Positions 44,809 through 57,000 of a DNA stretch of 64,000 nt are shown one piece after another. The notes under the pieces were generated by a model that did no database searches, was not told the origin of the DNA, and saw only the letters and a list, made by a program, of their open reading frames with translations. This DNA comes from CAIVAT01 sp049317265 (GTDB lineage: Bacteria > Bacteroidota > Bacteroidia > Bacteroidales > FEN-979), in the NCBI GenBank assembly GCA_049317265.1, contig JBMOIP010000020.1, forward strand, positions 14,532-78,531. The letters are read 5' to 3'. Within the stretch, counting starts at the first letter, position 1, and every line of letters begins with the position of its first letter. The translations under genes and the position numbers were made by a program.

Positions 44809-45927
44809 TTAGGGTTTAGGATTGTTCATAAAAGTGGCCTTTACCTCATCATAGGAAGGAAAATCGCGAAAACCCCACTTTCCAAGCACGATACCGTTTT
44901 TCATAAGGATCAGCCCGGGATTTGACCGCACCATGGTTTTCAGGACCACATCATCGGAATTGTAATAGTCGAAAGCCGTACCGTGATTCATTCTGAACTT
45001 CTTGATCTCTGAAGGAAGCGAATTGGTCAGGCAAATGAAGGAATAACCATCGAGGGTCGCTTTTTTATAAAGTGGAAGTATCCTGAGAAAACCTTCGGGG
45101 TGAGTCTCCTGGAGATTATAAGCCACCAGGATGAACTGGTAATCAGGATTATCAAGCACACTGGAGGTGTAATCGGTGCCATGCTGATCCTCCACCCGCA
45201 GCACAAGGCCCTGGTCCTTGTTCGGATCGACTACCCGCTGATTGGTAAAGATCCAGTCGGCCAGCCAAACAGAGTCATTCCATGGATAGTTGGGTGAAAC
45301 ATACTCCTTCTCCTCCCCGGTTTTTTTATTTTTATAGGTAACGTAGAATGTAACAGGAAGGGTAGCTTTTTTATTGACCTGGTTTCCGACTTTCCATCCC
45401 ATGAAATCTTTCAGCGGTAAATGGCGATAACAAAATATGGACATTGCAGAGAAGGAGACGATGGTGAGGAGAAGCACGGAAATATCCCCAGCAGAAGGCA
45501 ATAGGCTTCTGTATTTTTTCCTCCAGGCAAAGATTGGCAGAACCAGCCCCATGAGGACGATATTTTTCAGAAAAGTCTGTACATTAGTGATTTTCAGGGC
45601 ATCACCAAAGCAACCACAATCGGGTACAATGTTATAAACCGCGTCAAAAAAAGTAAGGATGGTGAAGAACAACATCATGGGAACCAACAGCCATACAGTT
45701 TTGCGGATCCATATATTGAAAAGCATGCTGATCCCGAGTAAAAATTCAAGGGTACACAAAAAAACAGTGAGGTAGATGCTTAAAGGAATGAACATGGGAA
45801 TGTTGAAAGCAATGAAGTAATCTTCCATCCTGTAAACGGTTCCCAGGGGATCAATTCCTTTTACAAATCCGGAGTAAACGAAAACAAGTCCTACAAGAAT
45901 CCGGAAAACAGTTCTAAGAATTTTCAT
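44809..45927 (-). CDS. BT_3928 family protein (DoxX-like membrane part plus thioredoxin-like part)
   Basis: The 372-residue protein has an N-terminal DoxX/MauE-like membrane domain of about four helices (1-150; FVYSGFVKGIDPLGTVYRMEDYF). A soluble region follows (about 190-372) ending with LILMKNGIVLGKWGFRDFPSYDE, which looks thioredoxin-like. This arrangement matches the Bacteroidota BT_3928 family, whose role is not established; relatives may supply reducing power or act with membrane quinones. Cys residues CGCFGD (about 110) are notable in the membrane part. It precedes the permease gene in a two-gene unit flanked by repeats. Confidence 0.82.
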   Translation of the reverse strand: MKILRTVFRILVGLVFVYSGFVKGIDPLGTVYRMEDYFIAFNIPMFIPLSIYLTVFLCTLEFLLGISMLFNIWIRKTVWLLVPMMLFFTILTFFDAVYNIVPDCGCFGDALKITNVQTFLKNIVLMGLVLPIFAWRKKYRSLLPSAGDISVLLLTIVSFSAMSIFCYRHLPLKDFMGWKVGNQVNKKATLPVTFYVTYKNKKTGEEKEYVSPNYPWNDSVWLADWIFTNQRVVDPNKDQGLVLRVEDQHGTDYTSSVLDNPDYQFILVAYNLQETHPEGFLRILPLYKKATLDGYSFICLTNSLPSEIKKFRMNHGTAFDYYNSDDVVLKTMVRSNPGLILMKNGIVLGKWGFRDFPSYDEVKATFMNNPKP

Positions 45928-46050
45928 AATCCGATGCTGTTATGATAAATAATCGTGCAGAATGCCTGAGTGAAAAATCAGGGGCTAAAATTAACACAAT
46001 TTTACAGTTCAGGGATGGTTTTAACAGGTGATTTTAACAAAGAATTAACA

Positions 46051-46098
46051 GGCGGACAAGTGGACAAGTGGACAAGTGGACAAGTGGACAAGTGGACG
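46051..46098 (+). repeat. GTGGACAA octamer tract (plus orientation)
   Basis: Six octamers (GCGGACAA then GTGGACAA, ending GTGGACGG) lie in the gap. Together with the minus-oriented tract at 43634-43713 they bracket the permease and BT_3928-family genes as an inverted pair. Confidence 0.85.
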
Positions 46099-46177
46099 GA
46101 TTTGTGATAATTCCATTTAGTTTTGATTTTTTAGTTGATACTGTAACCTTTAACCGGCTTTTTACGTAATTTTTACA

Positions 46178-46185
46178 TATATTTG
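46178..46185 (+). promoter_or_regulatory. -7 box before the sigma-54 activator gene
   Basis: TATATTTG matches TAnnTTTG, 51 bp before the ATG at 46237. No certain -33 element. Confidence 0.45.
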
Positions 46186-46236
46186 TCTACAAGAAACTCG
46201 CTATCGGATTGATACACAATTCCAACCCCGGCAACT

Positions 46237-47583
46237 ATGAATAGTTTTTCGATTTTCATTGTGGAGGACGACAAATTCTACGGAGAATATTTAAAACATT
46301 ACCTCTCTTCAAACCCTGATTACGAGATCCAGCATTTTTTAACCGGAAAGGATTTTGTCGACAATCTCTATAGAAAACCTGAGGTTGTAACGCTGGATTA
46401 CGGCCTCCCTGACATGAACGGAGCTGCCGTATTAAAAAAGATCAGGCAGTTAAGTCCCGACACACAGGTAGTTATCGTTTCAGGACAGCAGGACATCTCT
46501 ACTGCGCTAGAATTAATCAAAGACGGCGCTTATGATTACCTCGTTAAGGACCAGGATTCACGCACGCGATTGTGGAATGTCATTTTACGTATTCGCGAGA
46601 ACAGGACTTTAAAAAACCAGGTTGAGAAACTGCAGGAAGAGGTAAGCACCAAATATGATTTTGAGAAGACCATCATTGGAAATTCACAAGCGATTAAAAA
46701 TATTTACTCACTCATAGAAAAAGCAAGCACTACCAATATAAATGTCTCAATTACCGGGGAGACCGGCACCGGCAAGGAGGTTGTGGCCAAAGCAATTCAT
46801 TACCACTCAGCCCGAAGGAAAAAGCCGTTCATCGCAGTTAACATGTCGGCCATCCCCAAGGAACTGCTAGAAAGTGAATTATTTGGTTATGAAAAGGGCG
46901 CATTTACCGGTGCAAACACGCGGAAAACCGGAAAATTTGAGGAAGCCAACGAGGGTACGCTCTTCCTCGACGAGATCGGCGACATGGATTTTGCCCTGCA
47001 GGCCAAACTCCTGCGGGTAATCCAGGAGCGCGAACTTGTCCGAATCGGGGGAAAAGAGACTATCTCTCTCGATATCAGGCTAATTGTAGCAACACACCGG
47101 GACCTCAAGGACGAAGTTTCCAAAGGGAACTTCAGGCAGGACCTGTTTTACCGGCTCCTTGGACTTCCAATTCACCTGCCCCCCCTTCGCGAGCGTTCAA
47201 ATGATATCCTCCTCCTGGCAAAACATTTTGCCATCACATTTTGTGATGAAAACAACCTGGCGCATATCAGCTTTGCAAGTGAGGCAAGCGAAAAGCTGCT
47301 TCGTTATACTTATCCCGGCAATATCAGGGAACTCAAGGCAATCATCGACCTGGCTGTGGTGATGTCTAACGGGAAAATCCTCACCCCCGAAGACATCATC
47401 TTCTCGCAGACCATGCAGCCAACAGATTTTCTGAACTCCGGGGAGATGACCCTCGATGAATACAACCGAATCATTATAAAATCCTATCTTGAAAAATACA
47501 AGGACGACATGGTCGTTGTTGCAGAAAAACTTGGAATAGGAAAATCGACCCTGTACCGTATGAAACAAAATAACCTGATCTAA
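46237..47583 (+). CDS. NtrC-family sigma-54-dependent response regulator
   Basis: The 448-residue regulator has a receiver domain (1-120; phosphoacceptor Asp in TLDYGLPDMNG and Lys in YLVKDQD). The AAA+ domain (about 145-380) has Walker A GETGTGKE, the sigma-54 contact loop GAFTGA, Walker B LFLDEIGDM and the R-fingers. A Fis-type helix-turn-helix ends the protein (MVVVAEKLGIGKSTLYRMKQNN). It activates sigma-54 promoters when phosphorylated. No kinase gene is adjacent; an Hpt gene follows 14 bp downstream, so phosphate may arrive by a relay. A sigma-54-like site lies before the giant gene at 48088. Confidence 0.95.
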   Translation: MNSFSIFIVEDDKFYGEYLKHYLSSNPDYEIQHFLTGKDFVDNLYRKPEVVTLDYGLPDMNGAAVLKKIRQLSPDTQVVIVSGQQDISTALELIKDGAYDYLVKDQDSRTRLWNVILRIRENRTLKNQVEKLQEEVSTKYDFEKTIIGNSQAIKNIYSLIEKASTTNINVSITGETGTGKEVVAKAIHYHSARRKKPFIAVNMSAIPKELLESELFGYEKGAFTGANTRKTGKFEEANEGTLFLDEIGDMDFALQAKLLRVIQERELVRIGGKETISLDIRLIVATHRDLKDEVSKGNFRQDLFYRLLGLPIHLPPLRERSNDILLLAKHFAITFCDENNLAHISFASEASEKLLRYTYPGNIRELKAIIDLAVVMSNGKILTPEDIIFSQTMQPTDFLNSGEMTLDEYNRIIIKSYLEKYKDDMVVVAEKLGIGKSTLYRMKQNNLI

Positions 47584-47597
47584 ACAACCATCTACCC

Positions 47598-47945
47598 ATG
47601 AGTACCGATCCTGAAAAGTTGTATGATCTGAAGGAATTACGCCTTATTGCTCCTGATGATGAAGCCTTTGTGGGCGAGATGGTCAGGATGTTTATCTCCG
47701 GGACTGAAGAGTTGGCTCCTGAAATCAGAGATTATCTTGCTACCGGGGACATGGCAAAGATAAAGGCCGCTGTGCATAAAATCAAACCATCTGTTATGGT
47801 GATGGGAGCTGTTAAAGTACATGAAATCATTCTTAACATTGAGCTTCTGGAAATTTCCTCACATAACCTTGCATTATTTTCCGATCTTTGTTCAAAGCTG
47901 GAATTGGCATTGGAGGAGGTTAATTCCCAATTAAGGTGTTTCTGA
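47598..47945 (+). CDS. Hpt (histidine phosphotransfer) domain protein
   Basis: The 115-residue all-helical protein has the Hpt pattern with the phospho-His in AAVHKIKPSVMVMGA (about residue 56). It would carry phosphate between a hybrid kinase and a receiver, probably the NtrC-type regulator encoded 14 bp upstream. The start MSTDPEKLYDLKEL fits the family. It is followed by the promoter region of the giant gene. Confidence 0.87.
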   Translation: MSTDPEKLYDLKELRLIAPDDEAFVGEMVRMFISGTEELAPEIRDYLATGDMAKIKAAVHKIKPSVMVMGAVKVHEIILNIELLEISSHNLALFSDLCSKLELALEEVNSQLRCF

Positions 47946-48043
47946 ACAAATATTCCCATTTTGAGACATCCTCATTAAGTTGTGAGGAGTGGCGAATTTC
48001 ATAAGAAGCACCATACCTGTAAATTGAAAAATCCTCATTCAAT

Positions 48044-48059
48044 TGGCACGATTTTTATA
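48044..48059 (+). promoter_or_regulatory. Possible sigma-54 promoter for the giant gene
   Basis: TGGCACG (48044-48050), four bases, then TTATA (48055-48059) follow the -24/-12 layout TGGCACG-N4-TTGCW. The -24 half is exact; the -12 half lacks the GC. The giant gene's ATG is at 48088 and an NtrC-type activator is encoded just upstream. Confidence 0.4.
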
Positions 48060-48087
48060 CTGATCATACTACTTTTCAACTGAAAGC

Positions 48088-51000
48088 ATGAAGGAGACCC
48101 CAACCTTTAAGAGATGCATACCGGCGATGATCTTCATTGCCTCATTTATGCTGATCTTCCTGGTCGGAAGCAGTCAGGCAAACGCCGCAACAAGGTATCT
48201 GGTGGCAACCGGCAACTGGAATTCAAACTCTTCATGGTCTGCAACTTCAGGTGGTACATCCGGGGCATCCTTTCCTGTGGCAGGTGATATTGTTTACCTG
48301 GAGGGTGGTTTTACAATAACAGTAACCTCAAATGCAGCCTGTGCGTCGGTGGCTTTTTCAGGAACCTCTACTACCCTGACCATTAATTCAACCTTCACCC
48401 TTACCGTCAGCGGTTCTGTTACGTCCAACAGTTCACTCAATACTGCCTGGGCCAACACCATTTCGGGCAGCGGTACCCTCTCTTGTGCCTCGCTGACAGT
48501 TGGAACAAACATTACCCCTTCTGCCACTAGGACCACCACTCTTACAACAACCATAAGCCTGTTGTCAATTTCCGGCAATCTTTCACTATACAGCAATGAC
48601 AATGGAAACTCTCAAAACAATGCCATCTTCATCCTTTCCAGTGGAACCGTTTCAGTGAGCGGTTCGGTTACCAGCACCAATGAAGATACTGGTCAGAATA
48701 CATCAACCCTGTCGATGGCGGCCGGATCACAAAGTGGCACGCTGAATCTTGGGAACGCTGTTCCTTTCAGCCTTGGTTCAGGAGCCAACACGATTAACCT
48801 CGCCGGAAATGCATCAACCGTCAACTACAATTATGCCGGCACGCAAGCCATATATGCTGTTGGGTATTTCCACCTCCTGCTGTCAGGCAGCGGAACCAAG
48901 ACGCTGCAGACCGGTACCACATCGGTGGGCGGAAATCTCATCCTGAGTGGTACCGCATCAACAACAACCGTTGCCGGGCTTACGGTTGGGGGAAACCTCG
49001 ATATTGGATCCGGATCATCATTGACTGTTGCAGGTTTTAACTTCTCAGTTACCGGGACCACTTCAATATCAGGGACATTGATTCATAACAACTCAGCCGG
49101 GACAAAAACTTTCACGGGCAATGTTACCCTGAACAATGGTGGAATTTGGAACGAGACTGCCAATGAAGATGTTACTTTCGGTGGAAACCTCCTGAACAAT
49201 GGTACCCTGACTGCCGGGACTGGAGTTCATACATTCAGCGGAACCGCAAAAACCATCGGGGGATCAGCCGCAGTTACCATACCATCTGTGACGATTAGTG
49301 CAACTACCACGAATACAGGCACATTAACCATATCAACGACCCTGGCGGGAGCAGGTACGCTTACCAACGGAACAAATGGAATCCTGAATTTCGCCGGATC
49401 ATCCGTTACCCCAACCCTCACCGCTACTGCTAACCCAAATACTGTAAACTATACCGGAGCAGCCCAGACCGTGAAACCAACCTCTTATTATAACCTGACC
49501 TTATCGGGGAGTGGCGGCAGCAATGTAAAAACAACAACAGGTGTCACAGTCGCCGGAAAACTCTCCATGGAAGGGACAGCCACGGTCTCGACCGCCCCAA
49601 CTTATGGTTCGGCGGCAACCCTGCAATACAATACATCAATAGCCAGGAATGCGGGCGCTGAATGGCCAACAACCTACAGTTATTCGGGTGGTGTGGTTAT
49701 CGATAATACGGGGACGATCACCATGAACGCTGCAAAAGTCATGGATCTCTCCACCCCATTAACAATCAGGAACGGGGCTGCGCTGGCAACAGGTAATTTC
49801 CAGGTTACCCTGGGCGGAGATTTCATCAATGAAGGGGGAACCTTTTCAGCCGGCACCTCTCCTGTGCTGATCACCAATTCAATGGCGGCACAAAGTATTG
49901 CCGGTTTTACTACAACCGGCCTTATTTCGGTCACTAAATCCTCGGGTACCGCAACGCTGACGGGAAATGTAAATGGGGGCGGCCTGACCATGAACGGTGC
50001 CGGAAGCACCCTGAATGCAGGAACCGGGCTGACACATGCAATCTCAGGGGCTGTTACCCTGACAAACGGGACATTGAACGGTGGAACCAACACCACCATC
50101 GGCGTTTCAGGTAGCTGGACCAAAAACAGCGGTATTTTCACATCAGGATCAGGAACTGTCATTTTGAATGGAAGTGCAGTTCAAACCATTGATGGCACCT
50201 CGTCAACAACATTCAACAACCTGACCATGAACAATTCTGCCGGTGCGGCATTGACCACCAGCATGATTATCAGTGGTGCGATGACTTTAACAAATGGATT
50301 GATAACAGCAACCACTGCAACCGTTACCGTCAGCAACACTGCTGTAAGTGCGGTTTCAGGAGGATCAGCAACAAGTTTTATTAACGGTCCCCTGATCCGG
50401 AACCTGGCTGCAGGACAGAATTACATTTTCCCGGTAGGAAAAGGCATTGTGTATATGCCATTTGGGTTAAACGGGATCACAGGAACAAATCCACAGCTGA
50501 GGGTTGAAGCCTTTCAGGCGGCAACAGGCGGAACGGTGACCGCCCCGCTTACATCCTTAAGCACTACGGAATACTGGCTGGCAAGTGTTGTTTCCGGCAC
50601 ATACGGCGGAGGGATTGTTTCCCTTACCCGCCAAACCGCTTTGAATGAGTTAGAATCCATTGGCAGAAGCGCCACATTAAGCGGTGTTTACTCAACACTT
50701 CATGGAACTGTAAGCGGAACCTCTGTCATCAATTCTGATAATACCGGCTCATCGCTGGGATATTTCGTCATGGCATCCAACAGGTCTATCACTACCGGGA
50801 CGGTTTCCCCGACATCGTTCTGCCCAGGTTCCGCCATCAGCATACCCTTTACTATTTCCGGCACCTTCAATGCCGGGAATGTGTTTACGGCGCAGCTTTC
50901 AAATGCATCGGGTTCCTTTGGCAGCCCGGTAACCATTGGCACTCTTACTTCACAGGCAGCCGGAACGATCAGTGGCACCATTCCTTCTCTACAGTCTGAA

Positions 51001-54000
51001 GGAACAGGATACCGGATCAGGGTTATTTCCAGCAATCCTGCAGTAACTGGCACCAATAACGGGACTGATCTCATTATTGTGATTCCCGTCATTACGGGAA
51101 CATCAGCAGGCAGCCGGTGCGGTCCTGGCGCTGTAACCTTAAGCGCCACGGCATCCGCAGGAACCATTTCGTGGTATACTGCCCTTACCGGTGGAAGTTC
51201 CATAGCAACCGGACCGAGCTATACCACCCCAGGTTTATCCTCCTCTGCCACCTATTTTGTTGATGTCACACTCGGCAGTTGTACTTCCACCCCCAGAACG
51301 CCTGTTCTTGCAGCAATTGTTCCTTCCCCGACAATTACTACCGGAGGAGGTGGCACCTACTGTACAGGCTCAGATATTCAATTAACAAGCACAGGTATAA
51401 ATGTGACCGATCAATACTGGGTGGGGCCGAACAATTTTTATTCGGTATTGCAAAATCCGGTTCTCACCAGTGCTACCGCAGCCATGAGTGGAACTTATAC
51501 AGTGATTGGCAGCGCACTAAGCGGCATTAATCTTGTGACCAATGGCGACTTCGAATCGGGTAACACAGGGTTTACCAGTTCCTACACGCTTGGGCCGCCT
51601 GTTTACAATGGGCTGTATAATGAAGGCACCTATGATGTAATTGCTGATCCGTCATCCCGGCATACAAATTTTATCGCATGCGTTGACCATACATCCGGTT
51701 CTGGATTGCAGATGGTTATTAATGGCACCATCAATCCCAATGTTCCTGTATGGGAACAAACCGTCAATGTGGTTCCTGGCATGGATTACCAGTATACCTA
51801 TTGGGTTCAGAGTGTTGTGGCGAGCAATCCTTCCCAGTTGCAATTGTATATTAACGGATTGCCTGCAGGGCCGGTTTACACTGCCCTCACCCCAACGTGC
51901 CAATGGATCCAGTTTATCTATAACTGGAATTCAGGCACAACTACTACAGCTGTTTTATCCCTTGAAAATCAAAATACAATTGCCAGTGGTAATGACTTTG
52001 CATTGGATGACATCGTATTTCAACAGGTTTGCCCGGCAGTGTCGGGAGACTGGCCGTTATCCATGTCTGATGCTCCGGCAGGATTAACTGTCAATGTTGT
52101 TGTCAATGCCGCTGTAACTGCCGGCACGATTGGTACAGCTCAATCTATATGCAGGGGGGCAACACCGGCAACCTTAACCTCCATTACAGCAGGAACCGGC
52201 TCAGGAACAATTTCCTATGAATGGCAAACCAATGCCAGCGGCAGTTACGTTACCATTTCCGGCGCTACAACTGCCACCTATACCCCACCGGCTTTGAATG
52301 CAACAACCAGTTACCAGAGAAGAACGGTTTCACTCAGTGGCGGGGTGACATGTTATTCTCCATATTCCACTGCAATAACCATTATTGTAAACGGTCCCAC
52401 TGCGGTGGCAGGCGGTCCGAACAGTGCCTGTCAGACATCCACGCCAACGGCTATTACACTGAGTGGATCAAGCTTTGGCGGAGGAGCAGCAACTGCTGCA
52501 TGGTCGATTATTTCCGGTGGGGGATCCCTCAGTTCTACAGCACAAACAGCCAACCCATCGGCAGTGACCTATACGCCTGCGGCAAATTTCTCAGGCACTG
52601 TGACCCTGAGATTGACAACCAACCTTGTTGGAACCTGTACCGCGATAGCAGACCGTACGATAACTGTTACAGCTCTCCCTGGCGCCATAGCAGGAACAGC
52701 GGTATCCACCTGTTCCAATGCGGGGGCCGTCAATATCACTGCCGGTTCAAGTGCTACGAATTTTGCCACAACAACCTGGACATCAAGCGGGACCGGAACC
52801 TTCACAAATCCCAGCTCCCTTACAACAGCCACCTATACGCCGGGTGCGAGTGATATCGTAGCGGGGAGTGTGACACTAACCCTCACCGCAACTGGAAATT
52901 CGCCCTGCGGAAACGCTGTTTCAACAAAGATATTAACCATTACCACCCTTCCTGCCGCTACCATCACCTATGCAGGAACCCCTTTCTGTAAAAGCTTAGT
53001 ATCAGCTCAGTCTGTGACAGCCACAGGGACCACTGGCGGAACTTATTCTGCTTCCCCTGCAGGATTGACCATCAACAGCTCAACCGGTGCCATCACTCCC
53101 TCCACCAGTACAACCGGGACCTATACCGTTACCTATACCATTGCAGCCAGCGGGGGTTGCGGTATAGTGACTGCAACAACATCTGTTACGATTACAGCTG
53201 TCCCGACTGCATCCATCAGCTACGCTGGAACACCCTTCTGTACATCGGTTGCCACGGGTCAGGCTGTATCTTTATCAGGTACGGGGGCATACACCGGTGG
53301 GACTTACAGCTCGACAGCCGGATTGACCATCAATGGCTCTACTGGTGCAATTACACCATCCACCAGCATTGCCGGAACTTACACGGTTACTTACACCATC
53401 CCATCTTCTGGTGGTTGTGCAGCAGTGCCGGTGACAACTTCAGTTACAATCACCACTTTACCGGTGGCAACTTTCAGTTACACGGGAACGCCCTTTTGCA
53501 CCAGTGCATCCAACCCCTCACCGACTTTCAGCGGAGGAGGTGTGGCAGGAACTTTTTCATCAACCGCCGGGCTGGTTTTTGTCAGCACTGCCACAGGTCA
53601 GGTTAACCTTTCTGCCAGCACCCCGGGAAGCTACACCATAACCAACACCATAGCCGCCTCGGGAGGATGTGCACTGGTGGCTGCGACAAGTCCGGTCACC
53701 ATAACGACCTTACCCGCTGCAACGATCTCCTATGCAGGGTCGCCATTCTGTAAAAGCGTCGCAACGGCCCAACCGGTCACAGCAACCGGAACAACGGGCG
53801 GAACATACTCCGCCTCACCAGCAGGTTTATCCATCAACAGTTCAACCGGCGCTATCACCCCATCCACAAGTACTGCCGGGATTTACACCGTTACCTATAC
53901 CATTGCAGCTGGCGGGGGTTGTGGTGTTGTTACCGCCACAACATCGGTAACAGTTACGGCAGTCCCCACAGCATCCATCAGTTATGCAGGATCTCCCTTC

Positions 54001-57000
54001 TGCTCCTCGCTGGCAACAGCACAGGCAGTTACCCTTTCCGGTACGGGAGCCTACACCGGGGGAACTTACAGCTCTACGGCCGGATTGACCATAAATGGTT
54101 CTACTGGCGCAATTACACCATCTACCAGTACGGCAGGAACTTACACGGTAACGTACACCGTTCCATCTTCTGGAGGTTGTGCAGCAGTGCCGGTGACAAC
54201 TTCAGTTACAATCACAACATTGCCGGTGGCAACTTTCAGTTACACGGGAACGCCCTTTTGCACCAGTGCATCCAACCCCTCACCGACTTTCAGCGGAGGA
54301 GGTGTGGCAGGAACTTTTTCATCAACCGCCGGGCTGGTTTTTGTCAGCACTGCCACAGGTCAGGTTAACCTTTCTGCCAGCACCCCGGGAAGCTACACCA
54401 TAACCAACACCATAGCCGCCTCGGGAGGATGTGCACTGGTGGCTGCGACAAGTCCGGTCACCATAACGACCTTACCCGCTGCAACGATCTCCTATGCAGG
54501 GTCGCCATTCTGTAAAAGCGTCGCAACGGCCCAACCGGTTACAGCAACCGGAACAACGGGCGGAACCTATACAGCATCCCCTGCAGGATTGACCATCAAC
54601 AGCTCAACCGGCGCCATCACCCCATCCACAAGTACAGCCGGAGTTTATACGGTTACCTATACCATCGCTGCCAGCGGGGGTTGCGGGGTGGTGACTGCTA
54701 CCACATCTGTGACCATTACGGCGGCCCCTACTGCCTCCATCAGCTACACTGGAACACCCTTCTGTACATCGATTTCCACGGGTCAGGCTGTATCTTTATC
54801 GGGTTCAGGTGCCTACACCGGCGGAACTTACAGCTCGACGGCCGGCTTAACCATCAATGGTTCTACTGGCGCAATTACACCATCCACCAGTACCGCCGGA
54901 ACTTACACGGTAACTTACACCGTCCCATCTTCTGGTGGTTGTGCAGCGGTGCCGGTAACAACTTCAGTTACAATCACCACTTTGCCCGTAGCTACTTTCA
55001 GTTACGCCGGAACACCCTACTGTTCAAATGCAGTAAACCCTTACCCTACTTTCAGCGGCGGAGCACCAGGAACATTCTCCTCTGCGGCAGGGTTGGTTTT
55101 TATCAGCACTGCAACAGGGCAAGTCAACCTAAGTGCAAGTACCCCTGGAAGTTATACCGTTACCAACACCATTGCCGCATCGGGCGGATGTGCGCAAGTA
55201 ACTGCAACAAGTCCCATTAACATTAATTCCATCCCAACTGCCACAATTTCAGGCAGTACCACTGTGTGTATGAATGCAACCCAGCCAAACATCACCTTTA
55301 CCGGGGCAGGAGCCTCTTCGCCATATACTTTTACATATACTATTAATGGTGGTGCAAATCAATATGCCACAACCACCGCCGGGAACAGTGTAACCGTCCC
55401 GGTACCTACCAGCACCGCCGGATCATTCCTCTACGCTTTGGTCAGCGTTTCATCATCAGCAGGATGTTCTCAACTGCAAACAGGATCAGCTACAGTAATC
55501 GTGAGACCTGATGCAACTATTATTGATGATGCACCTGCCCAGTTATGCCAATACAATTTGCAAATGGTTACCGCCTCTGTGAACGGTGGAAGCGGAAACT
55601 ATAGTTATTCATGGCAGGTGATCACCCCCGGAGCATCAAGCCTGTTCGTCCCAGGCTCCACCACGAATGATTATATCTGGATAACGAGTTATTCGCTTGC
55701 TCCGGGCACCTATGCTTTTCAACTCACCGTAACAGATATTGACTGGGGTTGTCAGAAAGTAAAAAATTATTCTGTGGTCATCCAAACCAATTTAAATCCA
55801 AACTGGATATTACATCCCGCACAAACCTGTATAGGTCTGACAGGATTTAATTATTCAGTGCAGAATTTATCGGGCACCTCCTATTCATGGGTTGTTACTG
55901 GCGGTACAATAGCTTCAGGACAAGGGACATCCCAAATAAGTGTCAATTGGGGTTTGATACCCGGTTCAGGAGATGTAACGGTTACAGCTGTTTATGGAAG
56001 TTGTACACAAATAATTTCCCAGTCAGTAACGATTACAGCGATCCCCACTGCAACGATCAGTTACGCGGGTTCCCCATTTTGCAACTCAGTTGCAACGGCT
56101 CAACCTGTAACAAGAACCGGTACTGGCAACTATACCGGTGGGACTTATAGTTCCAATCCGGGGTTAACAATCAACTCCTCCACAGGGGCAATTACCCCAA
56201 GTTCTAGTTCTCCCGGCATCTACACAGTGACCTATACGATTCCTGCTTCGGGTGGATGTTCTGCAGTTCCAGTGACGACTTCGGTTACAATAACGACTTT
56301 ACCTGTGGCTACTTTCAGCTACACCGGAACTCCATATTGTTCAAATGCAGCAAACCCATTCCCCACTTTCAGTGGTGGAGCAGCAGGAACATTCTCATCA
56401 ACGGCAGGGTTGGTTTTTGTCAGCACATCGACAGGACAAGTTAACCTTGCTTCCAGTACCGCGGGAAGCTATACCATTACCAACTCCATAGCCGCATCGG
56501 GTGGATGTGCCCAGGTGACTGCCACCAGTCCGATTACCATTACCACCTTACCCGCTTCAACGATCTCCTATGCAGGAACTCCATTCTGCAAAAGCGTCGC
56601 AACAGCCCAGCCGGTCACAGCAACCGGGACAACAGGTGGAACGTACTCCGCGTCACCAGCCGGACTAACAATCAACAGCTCAACCGGGGCCATCACCCCC
56701 TCTACAAGTACAGCCGGGGTTTATACTGTTACCTATACCATTGCTGCAGGCGGAGGTTGCGGGGTGGTGACAACATCAACTTCAGTGACCATTACAGCGG
56801 TCCCGACGGCATCCATCAGCTATGCCGGGACACCATTTTGCACCTCTGTTATCACTGCCCAGTCCGTTACGATCTCCGGAACAGGAGCCTATACTGGTGG
56901 CATATACAGCTCCACCGCCGGGTTAAGTATCAACTCTTCTACCGGAGCCATCACCCCTTCCACCAGTACCGCCGGAACTTATACAGTTACCTATACCATT

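Larger units (their letters stand above)
45928..46236. other. Divergent intergenic region between the BT_3928-family gene and the sigma-54 activator gene
   Basis: This 309-bp gap contains the octamer tract at 46051-46098 and a TATATTTG box at 46178-46185 for the plus-strand gene. The rest is A+T-rich without a recognised gene. Confidence 0.7.
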
